A DNA stretch of 64,000 nucleotides from Polynucleobacter sp. UB-Piko-W3 (GCF_018881635.1 NZ_JACVPY010000002.1:1015545-1079544), one strand, 5' to 3'; positions 8,668 through 18,424 are shown, counted from the stretch's first letter. A program made the numbers and translations. The notes: generated by a model from the sequence alone, not told the origin.

Positions 8668-9989
8668 GCATTCCACTAAGCGAGGCCCTGAAGTTTTGGG
8701 CCAAGCTTGGCTTCATTAGTTTTGGTGGGCCCGCAGGACAAATCGCTGTTTTACATCAAGAGTTGGTTGAGAAGCGTCGCTGGATTTCTGAGCGGCGCTT
8801 TTTACATGCGCTTAACTATTGCATGCTACTGCCTGGACCTGAAGCCCAGCAGTTAGTTACTTACATTGGCTGGCTCATGCACCGCAGCTGGGGCGGCATC
8901 CTCGCTGGAACACTCTTTGTATTGCCATCACTATTGATTTTGATTGCGCTATCGTGGATTTATCTCACCTTTGGACAAGTGCCCTGGATCGCTGCCATCT
9001 TTTTTGGCATTAAGCCTGCAGTTGTCGCCATTGTTTTGCACGCAGCCGTTCGTATTGGTAAGCGGACTATTCACAACAATGCATTGAAGTGGATTGCACT
9101 GGCTTCTTTTTTAGCCATCTTCATTTTGAACTTAGCTTTTCCGATCATCGTCATGATCGCTGCTGCTATTGGCTACTGGGGAGGTAAGCGTTATCCGGAG
9201 TATTTTGAGCAGACATCACATGCAAACTCCAAAGAGAAAAATTACGGCAGTGCCATCATCGATGACAACACCCCTACCCCTCTGCACGCTCAATTTAATC
9301 TTCAGAGAACTATTCGTCATAGCGCAATTACATTAACTTGTTGGCTACTGCCGATTGCAGTATTGATCACCATCTTTGGCTGGAAAACGCTCTACCCTCA
9401 AATCGCTTGGTTCTTTACTAAGGCTGCACTTCTCACCTTTGGTGGTGCATATGCTGTATTGCCCTATGTTTACCAAGGCGCAGTAGATCATTTTCATTGG
9501 CTTAGTGCCAATCAGATGATTGATGGTTTAGCACTTGGAGAAACTACGCCAGGGCCCCTCATCATGGTAGTTGCCTTCGTCGGCTATCTTGCTGGTCATA
9601 TTCAGCATCTCATCGGCAGTAGCAATCCATTTTGGTTTGGTGTTCTTGGTGCTTGCGTTGCTACTTGGTTTACCTTCTTACCTTCTTTCTTTTTTATTCT
9701 GGTTGGCGGCCCTCTGATTGAATCAACCCATGGCAAGCTTGGCTTTACCGCACCACTGACTGCGATTACTGCTGCAGTGGTTGGCGTCATCGCCAATTTA
9801 GGCTTGTTTTTTGCCTATCACGTGTTTTTACCAAGTGGTCTGGGTGCCTCTATTTCCTGGATATCGATCATCATCTGCGGATTAGCAGGATTGGCGCTAT
9901 TCAAGTTTCAAAAAGGAGTGATGACTGTTCTAGGAGGCTCTGCATTAGCTGGACTGCTCGTATACCTGATTACAGTTCTCATGGGCTAA
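8664..9989 (+). CDS. chrA: Chromate efflux transporter ChrA (two-domain form)
   Basis: A 441-residue long-chain CHR-family transporter, predicted to export chromate across the inner membrane. It consists of two homologous CHR halves. The first opens [18 protein letters not shown] and carries LPGPEAQQL; the second opens [17 protein letters not shown] and carries ETTPGPL. A hydrophilic linker (about residues 175-215) separates them. The start is TTG overlapping the fabI TGA, which indicates coupling. The native substrate in an uncontaminated freshwater organism may be another oxyanion. Confidence 0.9.
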   Translation: MSIPLSEALKFWAKLGFISFGGPAGQIAVLHQELVEKRRWISERRFLHALNYCMLLPGPEAQQLVTYIGWLMHRSWGGILAGTLFVLPSLLILIALSWIYLTFGQVPWIAAIFFGIKPAVVAIVLHAAVRIGKRTIHNNALKWIALASFLAIFILNLAFPIIVMIAAAIGYWGGKRYPEYFEQTSHANSKEKNYGSAIIDDNTPTPLHAQFNLQRTIRHSAITLTCWLLPIAVLITIFGWKTLYPQIAWFFTKAALLTFGGAYAVLPYVYQGAVDHFHWLSANQMIDGLALGETTPGPLIMVVAFVGYLAGHIQHLIGSSNPFWFGVLGACVATWFTFLPSFFFILVGGPLIESTHGKLGFTAPLTAITAAVVGVIANLGLFFAYHVFLPSGLGASISWISIIICGLAGLALFKFQKGVMTVLGGSALAGLLVYLITVLMG

Positions 9990-10012
9990 GCCCCCTTCCC
10001 AAGATTGGCATA

Positions 10013-10897
10013 ATGGAAGCTATGCGAATCGAAGCCCAAACTATTACCCACCTTCAAGAATGGCTCGGTAAAACCGAGTCAGTATCTGACACCATTACAG
10101 CAGCGCCTGTTCGCGCCCTATCGGCAACTCTAGATCGACTTGATCCAGAGCCCAATAAGGGCGCATTCCTTCCTGAACTGTGGCATTGGCTGTATTTCTT
10201 GCCGCATGCAAGGCAATCTGAAATTGGTGCTGATGGTCATCCCCAACGTGGCGGTTTCTTGCCGCCGGTTCCACTTCCACGTCGTATGTGGGCAGGTAGC
10301 CGTATCCAGTGGTTGGCGCCACTTTCAGTAGGCGATGACATTGAGCGCGTTTCTAAAATTGAATCCGTGACCCATAAGTCAGGTCGTACCGGTGATTTGA
10401 TTTTTGTTTTAGTGAAACATCAGATATCAAACCAACAAGGTCTTGCCATCATTGAAGAGCACGATATTGTCTATCGAGATGCACCAGGGCCTGATGACAA
10501 ACCAGTTGCACCCACTCCCGCACCAACCGATGCAAAGTGGACTAAGACAATCACACCTGATGATGTGTTGCTCTTTCGTTACTCAGCGCTCACTTTTAAT
10601 GGTCATCGTATTCACTATGATCGTCAATACGTTACCGAGGTAGAAGGCTATCCAGGATTGATTGTGCATGGGCCTTTAATTGCCACTCTACTAGTAGATT
10701 TAGTGCGTCAAAGTATTCCGGGCTGTAAGCTGAAGAGTTTTGAATTCCGCGCGATTCGACCAACCTTTGATATCAATATCTTCAAAGTATCCGCTAAGCC
10801 TGATTTAGAAAAAGATCCCAGCGGCAAAACGATTGCTATTTGGGCGCAAGATCATGAAGGCTGGCTAACCATGCAAGCTACTGCTGTTCTGGCATAA
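10013..10897 (+). CDS. FAS1-like/MaoC dehydratase-domain acyl-CoA hydratase (itaconyl- or mesaconyl-CoA hydratase-like)
   Basis: A 294-residue protein of the HTD2/mesaconyl-C4-CoA hydratase group. The N-terminal FAS1-like hot-dog domain includes the long stretch WHWLYFLP...GGFLPPVPLPRRMWAGSRI. The C-terminal MaoC-like domain has FRYSALTFNGHRIHYD, with the Asn-x-His and Asp typical of the hydratase active site. It is the first gene of a same-strand set with MmgE/PrpD, a CitE-like lyase and a Bug protein. In bacterial itaconate catabolism this type of enzyme hydrates itaconyl-CoA to citramalyl-CoA. An ATG at 10022 is an alternative start. Confidence 0.82.
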   Translation: MEAMRIEAQTITHLQEWLGKTESVSDTITAAPVRALSATLDRLDPEPNKGAFLPELWHWLYFLPHARQSEIGADGHPQRGGFLPPVPLPRRMWAGSRIQWLAPLSVGDDIERVSKIESVTHKSGRTGDLIFVLVKHQISNQQGLAIIEEHDIVYRDAPGPDDKPVAPTPAPTDAKWTKTITPDDVLLFRYSALTFNGHRIHYDRQYVTEVEGYPGLIVHGPLIATLLVDLVRQSIPGCKLKSFEFRAIRPTFDINIFKVSAKPDLEKDPSGKTIAIWAQDHEGWLTMQATAVLA

Positions 10898-10926
10898 CGT
10901 AGCAATACTAATAAGAGAATATTTTG

Positions 10927-12303
10927 ATGAGCAATGAACATTTAACTCGTGAACTAGCCAGCTTTGCTGCCAATTTAAAAGCCAGTGATATCCCAAGTGA
11001 TGTGATGAGTCGTGCTGAAGATTTATTGGTGGATTGGTTTGGCTCAGCAATCGCAGGCAAAGGTTCGCGCCCTGTGGAAATCATCACTCAGTTTGCTCAG
11101 AGTATGGGTAGTTTTGATAGTAGTCATGCTGGCCCTTCTGAAATAGTGATCTCTCGAAAAAGTTCAAGCCCTTTTTTAGCCGCAATGGCTAATGCTGCTG
11201 CATCACACGTAGTAGAGCAGGACGATGTTCACAATGGCTCAGTCTTTCATCCAGCTACCGTAGTGTTTCCGCCTGCACTAGCCTGCGCACAAGCAATCGG
11301 CGCCTCTGGAGAAGAGCTCTTAGTTGCAGCAGTAGTGGGTTACGAAGTGGGTATTCGGGTTGGTGAGTTCTTGGGACGCTCACACTATAAAGTCTTTCAT
11401 ACCACCGGCACTGCTGGCACGTTCGCTGCTGCGGCTGCTGTCGGGCGACTGCTCAAGCTCACCCCTGCGCAAATGCTACATGCCTTTGGTTCTGCTGGCA
11501 CACAGTCCGCTGGCGTATGGGAATTTTTACGTGATGCTGCAGACTCCAAACAATTACATACCGCTCATGCAGCGGCAACTGGCTTGATGTCGGCCTATAT
11601 TGCTCAAGCAGGCTTTACTGGTGCAGAGCATATTCTTGAGGGCAAGCAAGGTTTGGCTGCCGGCATGTCAAGCGATGCCGACCCCAGCAAATTGGTTGAT
11701 CGTTTAGGCAGCCGCTGGACCCTAGCAGAGACAAGCTTTAAATACCACTCCTCTTGTCGCCATACTCACCCTGCCGCTGACGCGCTATTGCATGTGATGC
11801 TGACCAATAAACTCAAGCCAAGCGATATCGCTAAGGTAGAAACATTAGTGCATCAAGGCGCGATCGATGTCTTGGGGCCTGTAACCAATCCAGCAACTGT
11901 GCATCAATCGAAGTTTTCCATGGGCACTGTGCTGGCCTTGGTTGCGCACTATCAATTTGCTGGCCTGCAAGAATTTGATGCTCACTTTAAGGATGATGCC
12001 ATTTGCCTCTTCCGCGATCGGGTCACCATGACTCTTGATCCCGAAGTAGATAGCGCCTATCCACAACGCTGGATTGGTAAAGTCAAAGTACATTTGAATA
12101 ATGGACAGATTCTGGATGGTCGCGTGGATGAACCCAAAGGGGATCCTGGAAACACCTTAAGCCGCGCTGAGATCACTGATAAGGCAATGCGCCTTGCCGC
12201 TTTTAGTGGGGGTGCTAGCCCTGTTGAGATGAGTAAGGCAATTGATCACTTGTGGAATATCCGCAAACAGGCCAAGATAGGCTTTCTACTTCAAAGCAAT
12301 TAG
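10927..12303 (+). CDS. MmgE/PrpD family protein
   Basis: A 458-residue protein of the MmgE/PrpD fold, which includes 2-methylcitrate dehydratase PrpD and cis-aconitate decarboxylase. Recognisable segments are VEQDDVHNGSVFHPATVVFP near residues 95-115, the AFGSAGTQSAGVWEF glycine-rich turn, and SFKYHSSCRHTHPAADA. The start used is the ATG at 10927; a TTG lies directly before it. Sitting between an itaconyl-CoA hydratase-like gene and a CitE-like lyase, it probably acts on a C5-C6 branched or unsaturated acid, but the sequence does not settle whether it decarboxylates, dehydrates or isomerises. Confidence 0.85.
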   Translation: MSNEHLTRELASFAANLKASDIPSDVMSRAEDLLVDWFGSAIAGKGSRPVEIITQFAQSMGSFDSSHAGPSEIVISRKSSSPFLAAMANAAASHVVEQDDVHNGSVFHPATVVFPPALACAQAIGASGEELLVAAVVGYEVGIRVGEFLGRSHYKVFHTTGTAGTFAAAAAVGRLLKLTPAQMLHAFGSAGTQSAGVWEFLRDAADSKQLHTAHAAATGLMSAYIAQAGFTGAEHILEGKQGLAAGMSSDADPSKLVDRLGSRWTLAETSFKYHSSCRHTHPAADALLHVMLTNKLKPSDIAKVETLVHQGAIDVLGPVTNPATVHQSKFSMGTVLALVAHYQFAGLQEFDAHFKDDAICLFRDRVTMTLDPEVDSAYPQRWIGKVKVHLNNGQILDGRVDEPKGDPGNTLSRAEITDKAMRLAAFSGGASPVEMSKAIDHLWNIRKQAKIGFLLQSN

Positions 12304-12317
12304 TCCTCCCAGTCAAT

Positions 12318-13163
12318 ATGAATCCACTCAATACGCCTTTAGGTTTTTGTAGTAACTTTTTATTTGTGCCGGGTACTCGCCCTGATCGTTTTGCAAAGGC
12401 ACTAGATAGTGGTGCAAGTAGTGTCATCCTGGACTTGGAAGATGCTGTTGCTGCAGAGGATAAAGAGACTGCTCGCAATTCAATCCAAGCGGCATGGCCT
12501 AGCTTTACTGCTGAGCAAAAGAAACGCCTCATCATTCGCAGTAACTCGCCAGGTAGTCAGTTTTATTCTGCTGATTTAATGCTGGCGCAAAAACTGGATC
12601 TTGCCTGCCTGCTGATTCCCAAAAGTGAATCTGCTGATGAAATGAATGGCGCTGCACTAGTCTTGCCAAATACCGCCCTCATCCCCATGATTGAAACTGC
12701 TGTTGGCTTAGACCGTTTAAGCGAAATAGCGAATGCAAACCAAGTCATTCGTCTTGCAATAGGTAATTTAGATTTGCAGGCAGACCTTGGAATGGTTTGT
12801 GATCCACAAGAAACCGAACTTCAGACTGCGCGTTTCCAAATCATCCTGGCATCTCGAGTTGCCCAAATTGCCCCTCCTATTGATGGGGTTACGCCAACCA
12901 CCGATGACGTGGCACGTATTCAAGATGATGCAAAGCGAGCTAAGCGCATGGGCTTTGGTGGAAAACTCTGTATCCATCCAAAGCAAGTGGGTATTGTGAA
13001 GGCTGCTTTTATGCCTTCAGAGGAAGAATTAGCTTGGGCTCAGCGGGTCATTGAAGCTGACAAAACCTCTAAAGGAGGCGCAGTTAAGCTAGATGGGCGC
13101 ATGATTGATCGTCCAGTGGTGCTGCTGGCTCAAAGAACCGTTGCTATTGCTGGTAAGCACTAG
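12318..13163 (+). CDS. HpcH/HpaI (CitE-like) CoA ester lyase, citramalyl/malyl-CoA lyase type
   Basis: A 281-residue TIM-barrel lyase of the citrate lyase beta-subunit-like family. It starts with the classic LFVPGTRPDRFAKAL, has the SVILDLEDAV acidic motif, a central glutamate in MIETAVGL and a metal-binding aspartate in IGNLDLQADLG, and ends with the GKLCIHPKQV segment. These residues bind Mg2+ and the CoA thioester. An in-frame start at 12252 would overlap the previous gene by 52 nt; the ATG at 12318 gives the normal N-terminus. Downstream of an itaconyl-CoA hydratase-like gene it is best read as a citramalyl-CoA lyase giving pyruvate and acetyl-CoA. Confidence 0.86.
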   Translation: MNPLNTPLGFCSNFLFVPGTRPDRFAKALDSGASSVILDLEDAVAAEDKETARNSIQAAWPSFTAEQKKRLIIRSNSPGSQFYSADLMLAQKLDLACLLIPKSESADEMNGAALVLPNTALIPMIETAVGLDRLSEIANANQVIRLAIGNLDLQADLGMVCDPQETELQTARFQIILASRVAQIAPPIDGVTPTTDDVARIQDDAKRAKRMGFGGKLCIHPKQVGIVKAAFMPSEEELAWAQRVIEADKTSKGGAVKLDGRMIDRPVVLLAQRTVAIAGKH

Positions 13164-13230
13164 GCATTAGCTTGCCTAAAAGGCCATTAAACTGGCAGAA
13201 TATCGAACACATTAAAAGATGGAGATCAAA

Positions 13231-14220
13231 GTGAAGATTAAGAATTTCTTATTTTCTGGAATGACTGCGGCCCTGACTGCAAGCGCACTGCTGAGCGGCA
13301 ATGCCATGGCAGAAAAAGACTGGCCAAGTAAGTCGATTACCTTAGTCGTACCATTTGCTGCTGGCGGACCAACTGACACTGTTGCACGATTAATTGCGGC
13401 GCCAATGGGACAAGCCTTAGGCCAAACCGTAGTAGTAGAAAACGTCAATGGTGCAGGCGGCACGATTGCATCGACTAAAGTAGCACGCGCTGCACCAGAT
13501 GGCTATACCATTTACTTGCACCACATGGGTATGGCAACAGCAAATGCACTCTATGACAAACTTCCCTACGATCCAATGACTAGCTTTGAATACATTGGCC
13601 AAGTAGCTGACGTGCCAATGGTGCTCTTGGGTAAGAAGGATTTGCCACCAAATAATTTCAAAGAGTTAGAAGCCTATATCAAGGCAAATGGCTCAAAAAT
13701 CACGATGGCTAATGCCGGTCCAGGCGCGGTGTCACAGCTTTGCGGCTTGTTATTCCAAAGCCGTATGGGCGTGAAACTTACTAACATCCCTTACAAAGGG
13801 ACTGGCCCAGCACTAACAGACTTATTGGGCGGCCAAGTAGATCTGCTTTGCGATCAAACGACCCAAACCATTCCTTATATCAAGGACGGTCGCGTCAAGG
13901 CTTATGGCACTACCACCATGAAACGCTTACCTGCAATCGCAAACGTACCTACTTTGGATGAGCAAGGCTTAAAAGGCTTCGAGGTTAAAGTGTGGCATGG
14001 CATGTACACACCAAAAGGTGTTCCAAAACCAATCTTGGATAAGCTCAATGCTGCGTTGAAAAAATCACTCAACTCACCTGACGTGAAAAAACGTTTAGAA
14101 GATGCCAACATTGATATCGTCTCGCCAGACAAGATGACTCCGAATGGCTTAAAGACTCACCTTGAAGCAGAAGTGAATAAATGGGGTCCGATTATTCGTA
14201 AAGCGAATATCCCAGACTAA
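13231..14220 (+). CDS. Bug family tripartite tricarboxylate transporter substrate-binding protein
   Basis: A periplasmic TctC/Bug protein of about 330 residues with a signal peptide ending AMA and the mature start EKDWPSKSITLVVPFAAGG. The family segments G-x-TDTVARL, VVVENVNGAGGTI and NIPYKGTGPALTDLLGGQVD are all present. The GTG at 13231 has a GGAG site six bases upstream, whereas the in-frame ATG at 13219 has none and overlaps that site, so GTG is preferred. It follows the itaconate-like gene set by about 70 nt and could capture the acid that set degrades. No TctA/TctB genes are adjacent. Confidence 0.9.
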   Translation: MKIKNFLFSGMTAALTASALLSGNAMAEKDWPSKSITLVVPFAAGGPTDTVARLIAAPMGQALGQTVVVENVNGAGGTIASTKVARAAPDGYTIYLHHMGMATANALYDKLPYDPMTSFEYIGQVADVPMVLLGKKDLPPNNFKELEAYIKANGSKITMANAGPGAVSQLCGLLFQSRMGVKLTNIPYKGTGPALTDLLGGQVDLLCDQTTQTIPYIKDGRVKAYGTTTMKRLPAIANVPTLDEQGLKGFEVKVWHGMYTPKGVPKPILDKLNAALKKSLNSPDVKKRLEDANIDIVSPDKMTPNGLKTHLEAEVNKWGPIIRKANIPD

Positions 14221-14238
14221 GTATTTACTGCATCAAAT

Positions 14239-14266
14239 AAAAAGCCAGCAACATGCTGGCTTTTTT
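14239..14266 (+). terminator. Rho-independent terminator
   Basis: A long stem AAAAAGCCAGCA / TGCTGGCTTTTTT with an ACA loop ends in a run of six T, just after the Bug gene stop at 14220. Its A-rich 5' side makes it usable on the other strand too. Confidence 0.9.
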
Positions 14267-14309
14267 CCTTCTGAAGACTCAATCTCGTATTTTCTCAACC
14301 CCGCATTTC

Positions 14310-14930
14310 TTAACCTGGTCTAAATAAATAACCAGAACGGGCTTTATCTCTGCGTCTTCTATAAAGCGCCCCAAACACTGCTATCAATGACCAGATGGCT
14401 AAGAATGGGTCTAATAAGTAATCCCACAGATTGGCAGACTCATGCCAATGCGCCGCCCACGCAAGAATACCAATTGCAATGATCCAAACGCCCTTACTCC
14501 AATTGGCTAGACCACACACTACCGCAAAAAGTAAGACTGCAATAAAAAAGAGGACTGATTCATATCCCCAAGCATAGGGATCGATCATGCCAATACCTAA
14601 GGCCAGCGGGTAAAAGACAATAGCAATACAAGCTATAGAAACTTTAAATGCAAATGGAGTAGGCTTTCTTCCCGACAACAATGAAGTCCAAAGTAATAAC
14701 ATCGTGACAATACTCAGATCACCAATAACACCACGCACATAAGCAACCAGCGGTAATTCCATGCCGAGCCCTAAGGGCCAGAAAAAGAGATTGCCGAGCA
14801 ATAGAATCAACAGTACTTTTGTCGTGAGCGAAAGCTCTTGGGATGATGTTTTTTGCAATAGCAATATCATCACTACTGCACACGTAATGGATAGCTCAAC
14901 TAAAGCAAAAATCTGCATGAGGTGATTCAT
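14310..14930 (-). CDS. Small integral membrane protein, unknown function
   Basis: A 206-residue protein with about six hydrophobic segments (roughly residues 5-24, 39-58, 66-88, 98-115, 124-145, 148-165) and a basic tail containing YRRRRDKARSG. No family is recognised. Its ATG overlaps the stop of the sialidase-like gene as TAATG, so it is the third gene of a coupled operon after GT39 and the BNR protein. A role in envelope glycoconjugate processing or transport is inferred only from this position. Confidence 0.75.
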   Translation of the reverse strand: MNHLMQIFALVELSITCAVVMILLLQKTSSQELSLTTKVLLILLLGNLFFWPLGLGMELPLVAYVRGVIGDLSIVTMLLLWTSLLSGRKPTPFAFKVSIACIAIVFYPLALGIGMIDPYAWGYESVLFFIAVLLFAVVCGLANWSKGVWIIAIGILAWAAHWHESANLWDYLLDPFLAIWSLIAVFGALYRRRRDKARSGYLFRPG

Positions 14931-16177
14931 TATTTAGCCTCCTGAGAAATGATATTTGCTGATGGAGTGTCGAGCTGGCTTTGAGCACGCTTTAACCAGG
15001 CCCCGGAGAAGTATCGATGACGAATCTTCTTGCGATCCCAGGTATAGGCCAAATGTGCATCATTACCATCAGTGCTAATGAGGTATGGATAAGAAAACTC
15101 TTTGCACTGATCTGCTGGCAAGGCCTCATCATCTTCCACTACTTCAATCACTTGCCACTGCCCAGATTTGGGATCAGCCATCATCAAGGCTAAGCGATAA
15201 CGCCCTGCTTCAATATTATTTAAGACCAAAATTCGGGCACCGCTATTGAGTATCAAACCAGCTACTGCAGAATTGGGGTTGGCAATCGGTAAATCTGCAA
15301 CTGACTGCCATGATTGACCTGCATTGAATGTTTCGCTAACGGGTACTTGCTTTGCATAACCCGCTCTTCTTGTTTGACGGAAATACGCAGTTGCGTCTTG
15401 AGCATCATTTACAAATACCAGTGGCTGAATGGCGCTTCGGCCTGAGCTCATACGACGCTTATCAATGACTTGTCCGGCATCAACCCTTAAGAATTCACCG
15501 AAGCGTCCGATCCACTCATGATACGCAGGCAAACCTAGACGGCCATCGGCAAACGCAATAGCTGGAGACTTCACTAGAGTGCTGATATTAATCAGAGGGG
15601 ATCCAATCAGGCGCTGTGGATTAGACCAAGTCAAACCTTCATCATCCGAAATCACGCTAGAAATTGAGCTCCCTGCCCAGCCCCCAATCGAAACCGTAAC
15701 AAAGAATAATTGTAAGCGACCATCTGCCATTCTGGCAGGGACTGGATTACCGAGTTTAGAGATGTAACGTGATAAACCCTTTTCAGCACTCACTCTATCC
15801 ATGACAACAGTAGGAGCACTCCAATTGGATGACTTAGGATCAAAGACGGCACTATTTATCACAACATCTGCTGCGCCTTCACGACTACCGGCAAACCAAA
15901 AAGCTCGAAGAGCGCCATCCTTCAATGCAATCAGAGATGCTGCGTGTACTGAAGCGGCGCCTGTTTCTGGCAACCAAGTACTAACGGGGCTTGCAATGTT
16001 TGCCTTACTTGGAGTATTTTGGTTTTTAGGTTTTGGGGCCGAGGCTACCTCTAATTCCTCTTCAACTGGAGTAACTATCTGTGTTGCGAATGGCGCCCAA
16101 GCTGGTCGACTATCAATATGCAAGAATCCGAGTACTGCAGTTAGCAATAAAAAACAGAGGGCAATAACACGGCTCAT
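14930..16177 (-). CDS. BNR-repeat (sialidase-fold) exported protein
   Basis: A 415-residue protein with an N-terminal signal or anchor (about residues 5-20), then a beta-propeller of the sialidase/BNR family. Asp-box motifs are visible as SDDEGLTW and a degenerate NAGQSW. I do not find the FRIP motif of canonical sialidases, so sialic-acid hydrolysis is not assured. It is translationally coupled to the GT39 gene upstream (4-nt overlap) and to the small membrane protein downstream. It could trim or bind the glycan that the GT39 enzyme assembles. Confidence 0.8.
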   Translation of the reverse strand: MSRVIALCFLLLTAVLGFLHIDSRPAWAPFATQIVTPVEEELEVASAPKPKNQNTPSKANIASPVSTWLPETGAASVHAASLIALKDGALRAFWFAGSREGAADVVINSAVFDPKSSNWSAPTVVMDRVSAEKGLSRYISKLGNPVPARMADGRLQLFFVTVSIGGWAGSSISSVISDDEGLTWSNPQRLIGSPLINISTLVKSPAIAFADGRLGLPAYHEWIGRFGEFLRVDAGQVIDKRRMSSGRSAIQPLVFVNDAQDATAYFRQTRRAGYAKQVPVSETFNAGQSWQSVADLPIANPNSAVAGLILNSGARILVLNNIEAGRYRLALMMADPKSGQWQVIEVVEDDEALPADQCKEFSYPYLISTDGNDAHLAYTWDRKKIRHRYFSGAWLKRAQSQLDTPSANIISQEAK

Positions 16178-17895
16178 CTACAAACATCCTTAACATTAGA
16201 AAGATCCGGGGCGATCACCGGTGTTACAACTAGATACTCATTCACAAAAAGATACTTTCCGATATGGCCTTGTAACATCTGCTTGATTTCTTCATCAGAG
16301 TGGCGTGCACGCATCTCCATTCTCTGCCCAACAATCTGACAGGAGTCGCATAGCTCTGGCTTAGCCCCCAATGGTGCATGGACTGCCACGATAGGATAGG
16401 AACTTGTTAGCTTGCTTACTTCAGCAGCATCTTTAGCCAAATAGCCATGGAGCTTGGCTCCGGGCAACAACAATCGGTACTCTTCATCTTTGGCGCGATA
16501 GTCACAAGGTATCCAAACATCCTTACCTTGAACTTGCGTAATCGTTTCAACCGAGTAACGGCCTAGCTTTGCCTCCAAGGGAGTAAGGCTACTGGTCAGC
16601 GCGCAATAAGTCAAAAAACATCCTGCCAATGCAAGCGTCTTCGAATGATTACGCCTCAGTAAACCTACCAAAACAATCACCAGACTTCCAGCCATCAATA
16701 TCCAGTGGCAATAAGAGTAGGTCCATGTGAATAGATCTTCCATGAGACCAGAGAATTGCAGATTGATACCTATCCACAATAGAAGTGAAAGAGCTAGCAT
16801 CTGCAGTAGCAAGGCAATCCGAAAGCCCCACAAAGGCAAGCGCTCCCAATGCAAGGCAATCAAGGCAGCGAATGCTGGCATGACTGGCAACAGATATCTG
16901 CCAGAACGCTGACTCGGCAAAGTAAAGACGATCAAAAATGCAACAATGAGCAGTAACAGAAGAATTTCTTCTAAGTTTAAGAAGCGGCGTTCACGCCAGC
17001 ATTGCCATAAAGTTGAAATCAATACAAAAGTAAATAAACCGGCATTAGCCAATGTCGTTAAAAGTAATAGCCAAATACTGTCGCCGCCACGCAGAAGATC
17101 TAATACGTAGTTAGCGTTTCTGGCTGCAAATTTGCCAGCATTTTCGCCAAGAACAAATTCTTTCCAAATGGCTTCTGGGTTTGGGTCTAAGGCAAACCAC
17201 AAGGCAAATACCGCTAAAGCCAATAGGCCAGCGATGCAAACTTTATATAGATCATGGGTGAGTGTTTTTGGAATACTCCACTGCCGCCAGCGCCAGTAGT
17301 AAAGGCCTAGGGCAAAAGTGGCAGGCGCGATGTATGCAAAAGATTTGGCAAATAGTGCCAGGCCAAAACAACTGCCAGCCAATAGCGGGAAAAAGAGCTT
17401 AGATTCGAATGCGCCCTTACCCCAATAGAGCAGCGCCATAAATGGCAAGCTAATCCAAAAGACTTCTGGTGGGTCTGCTAAGAAAGGACGTCCATAACGA
17501 TAGGTGGCAAAAAAAGAAAGCCATACCAAAGCTGCTAACAAACCAGTTTGGGTTTTACCGCTAAAGCGACGAACCGCTAAAAATAAGAAAAAAGCGGTAA
17601 GTCCTGTATAGAGGACACTAGGCCAACGTAAGCTCGCTAGAGACCATTGACCTGCCCAATGACTAGAAGCAAGACCTTGCCAAAAAATGAGTGGAGGCTT
17701 GGTATTTTTGATTCCGTCCATTTCAGACTGCAAGGGTAGCCAATTACCGACCTGCGCAGTCATGCGGACTATATGCATATAGGGGTACTCGTCCCCGTTT
17801 TTAGGTGCAAACCGACTATCTAAGCCATAAAGATAGGTAAATACACCTAGAAGCAGTATCAGAAGAGCAGAACGGTAAGAAAATAAGCCACGCAT
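16174..17895 (-). CDS. GT39/ArnT-like membrane glycosyltransferase
   Basis: A 573-residue polytopic membrane protein of the PMT/ArnT (GT39, GT-C fold) class, which transfers sugar from a polyprenyl-phosphate donor to a lipid or protein on the periplasmic face. The first periplasmic loop carries the acidic motif PKNGDEYPYM, followed by the substrate-loop style KNTKPPLIFWQGLAS and RWPSVLY. About 11-12 hydrophobic segments precede a soluble C-terminal domain from about residue 430. No other LPS-modification genes are adjacent. It is the first gene of a three-gene coupled operon. Confidence 0.85.
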   Translation of the reverse strand: MRGLFSYRSALLILLLGVFTYLYGLDSRFAPKNGDEYPYMHIVRMTAQVGNWLPLQSEMDGIKNTKPPLIFWQGLASSHWAGQWSLASLRWPSVLYTGLTAFFLFLAVRRFSGKTQTGLLAALVWLSFFATYRYGRPFLADPPEVFWISLPFMALLYWGKGAFESKLFFPLLAGSCFGLALFAKSFAYIAPATFALGLYYWRWRQWSIPKTLTHDLYKVCIAGLLALAVFALWFALDPNPEAIWKEFVLGENAGKFAARNANYVLDLLRGGDSIWLLLLTTLANAGLFTFVLISTLWQCWRERRFLNLEEILLLLLIVAFLIVFTLPSQRSGRYLLPVMPAFAALIALHWERLPLWGFRIALLLQMLALSLLLWIGINLQFSGLMEDLFTWTYSYCHWILMAGSLVIVLVGLLRRNHSKTLALAGCFLTYCALTSSLTPLEAKLGRYSVETITQVQGKDVWIPCDYRAKDEEYRLLLPGAKLHGYLAKDAAEVSKLTSSYPIVAVHAPLGAKPELCDSCQIVGQRMEMRARHSDEEIKQMLQGHIGKYLFVNEYLVVTPVIAPDLSNVKDVCR

Positions 17896-18077
17896 CCCTA
17901 TAGTTTATAGGTATGCAGGAAGATCAGAAAAAAGTAGACTCCACCCCTTTTTGGAATGAGCTTATGAGAAATGAATATGAAGCAATTCTCACTTTTCTCA
18001 GAACTTCTTGTTTAAGATGCTACTAAGCAAAAATGCAATACATTATTTAAGAAATAAACCAATTGGAGATGGACCCC

Positions 18078-18410
18078 ATGCGAGCAAAGTATCTCAAACC
18101 CGCAATCCTAGCAGTGCTCTATATCGGCTTTAGCCAATGGAGTAGTGTTGCCCTTGCGCAAAACGCTGATGCCAGCAATTTATACAAACGCGGCCTTGCT
18201 GCTACCTGCGCTAACTGTCACGGCACTGACGGCATAGGAGTGCCTAATGCTGGTATGCCCATAATCAATAATTTAACAAGCGAGCAAATGCTGACTCAAT
18301 TGAAGGCATTTAAATCTGGCGCTCGTGAAGGAACCATCATGCCGCAGTTAGCCAAAGGCTACTCTGATGAGCAACTTGCAACTATCGCCAATCAGCTTGG
18401 TAAGAAATAA
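18078..18410 (+). CDS. fccA: Small monohaem cytochrome c, sulfide dehydrogenase cytochrome subunit-like
   Basis: A periplasmic c-type cytochrome of about 110 residues. The signal peptide ends ALAQ, the haem-binding motif CANCH is near the mature N-terminus, and the likely axial methionine is in GTIMPQLAKG. A GGAG site 9 nt before the ATG at 18078 favours that start over the nearer TTG and ATG codons. The flavoprotein partner starts 14 nt downstream, so the two very probably form a flavocytochrome c that passes electrons from sulfide to the respiratory chain. Using the name fccA (soxE) is by context. Confidence 0.85.
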   Translation: MRAKYLKPAILAVLYIGFSQWSSVALAQNADASNLYKRGLAATCANCHGTDGIGVPNAGMPIINNLTSEQMLTQLKAFKSGAREGTIMPQLAKGYSDEQLATIANQLGKK

Positions 18411-18424
18411 TAAGGAAGCCCATC

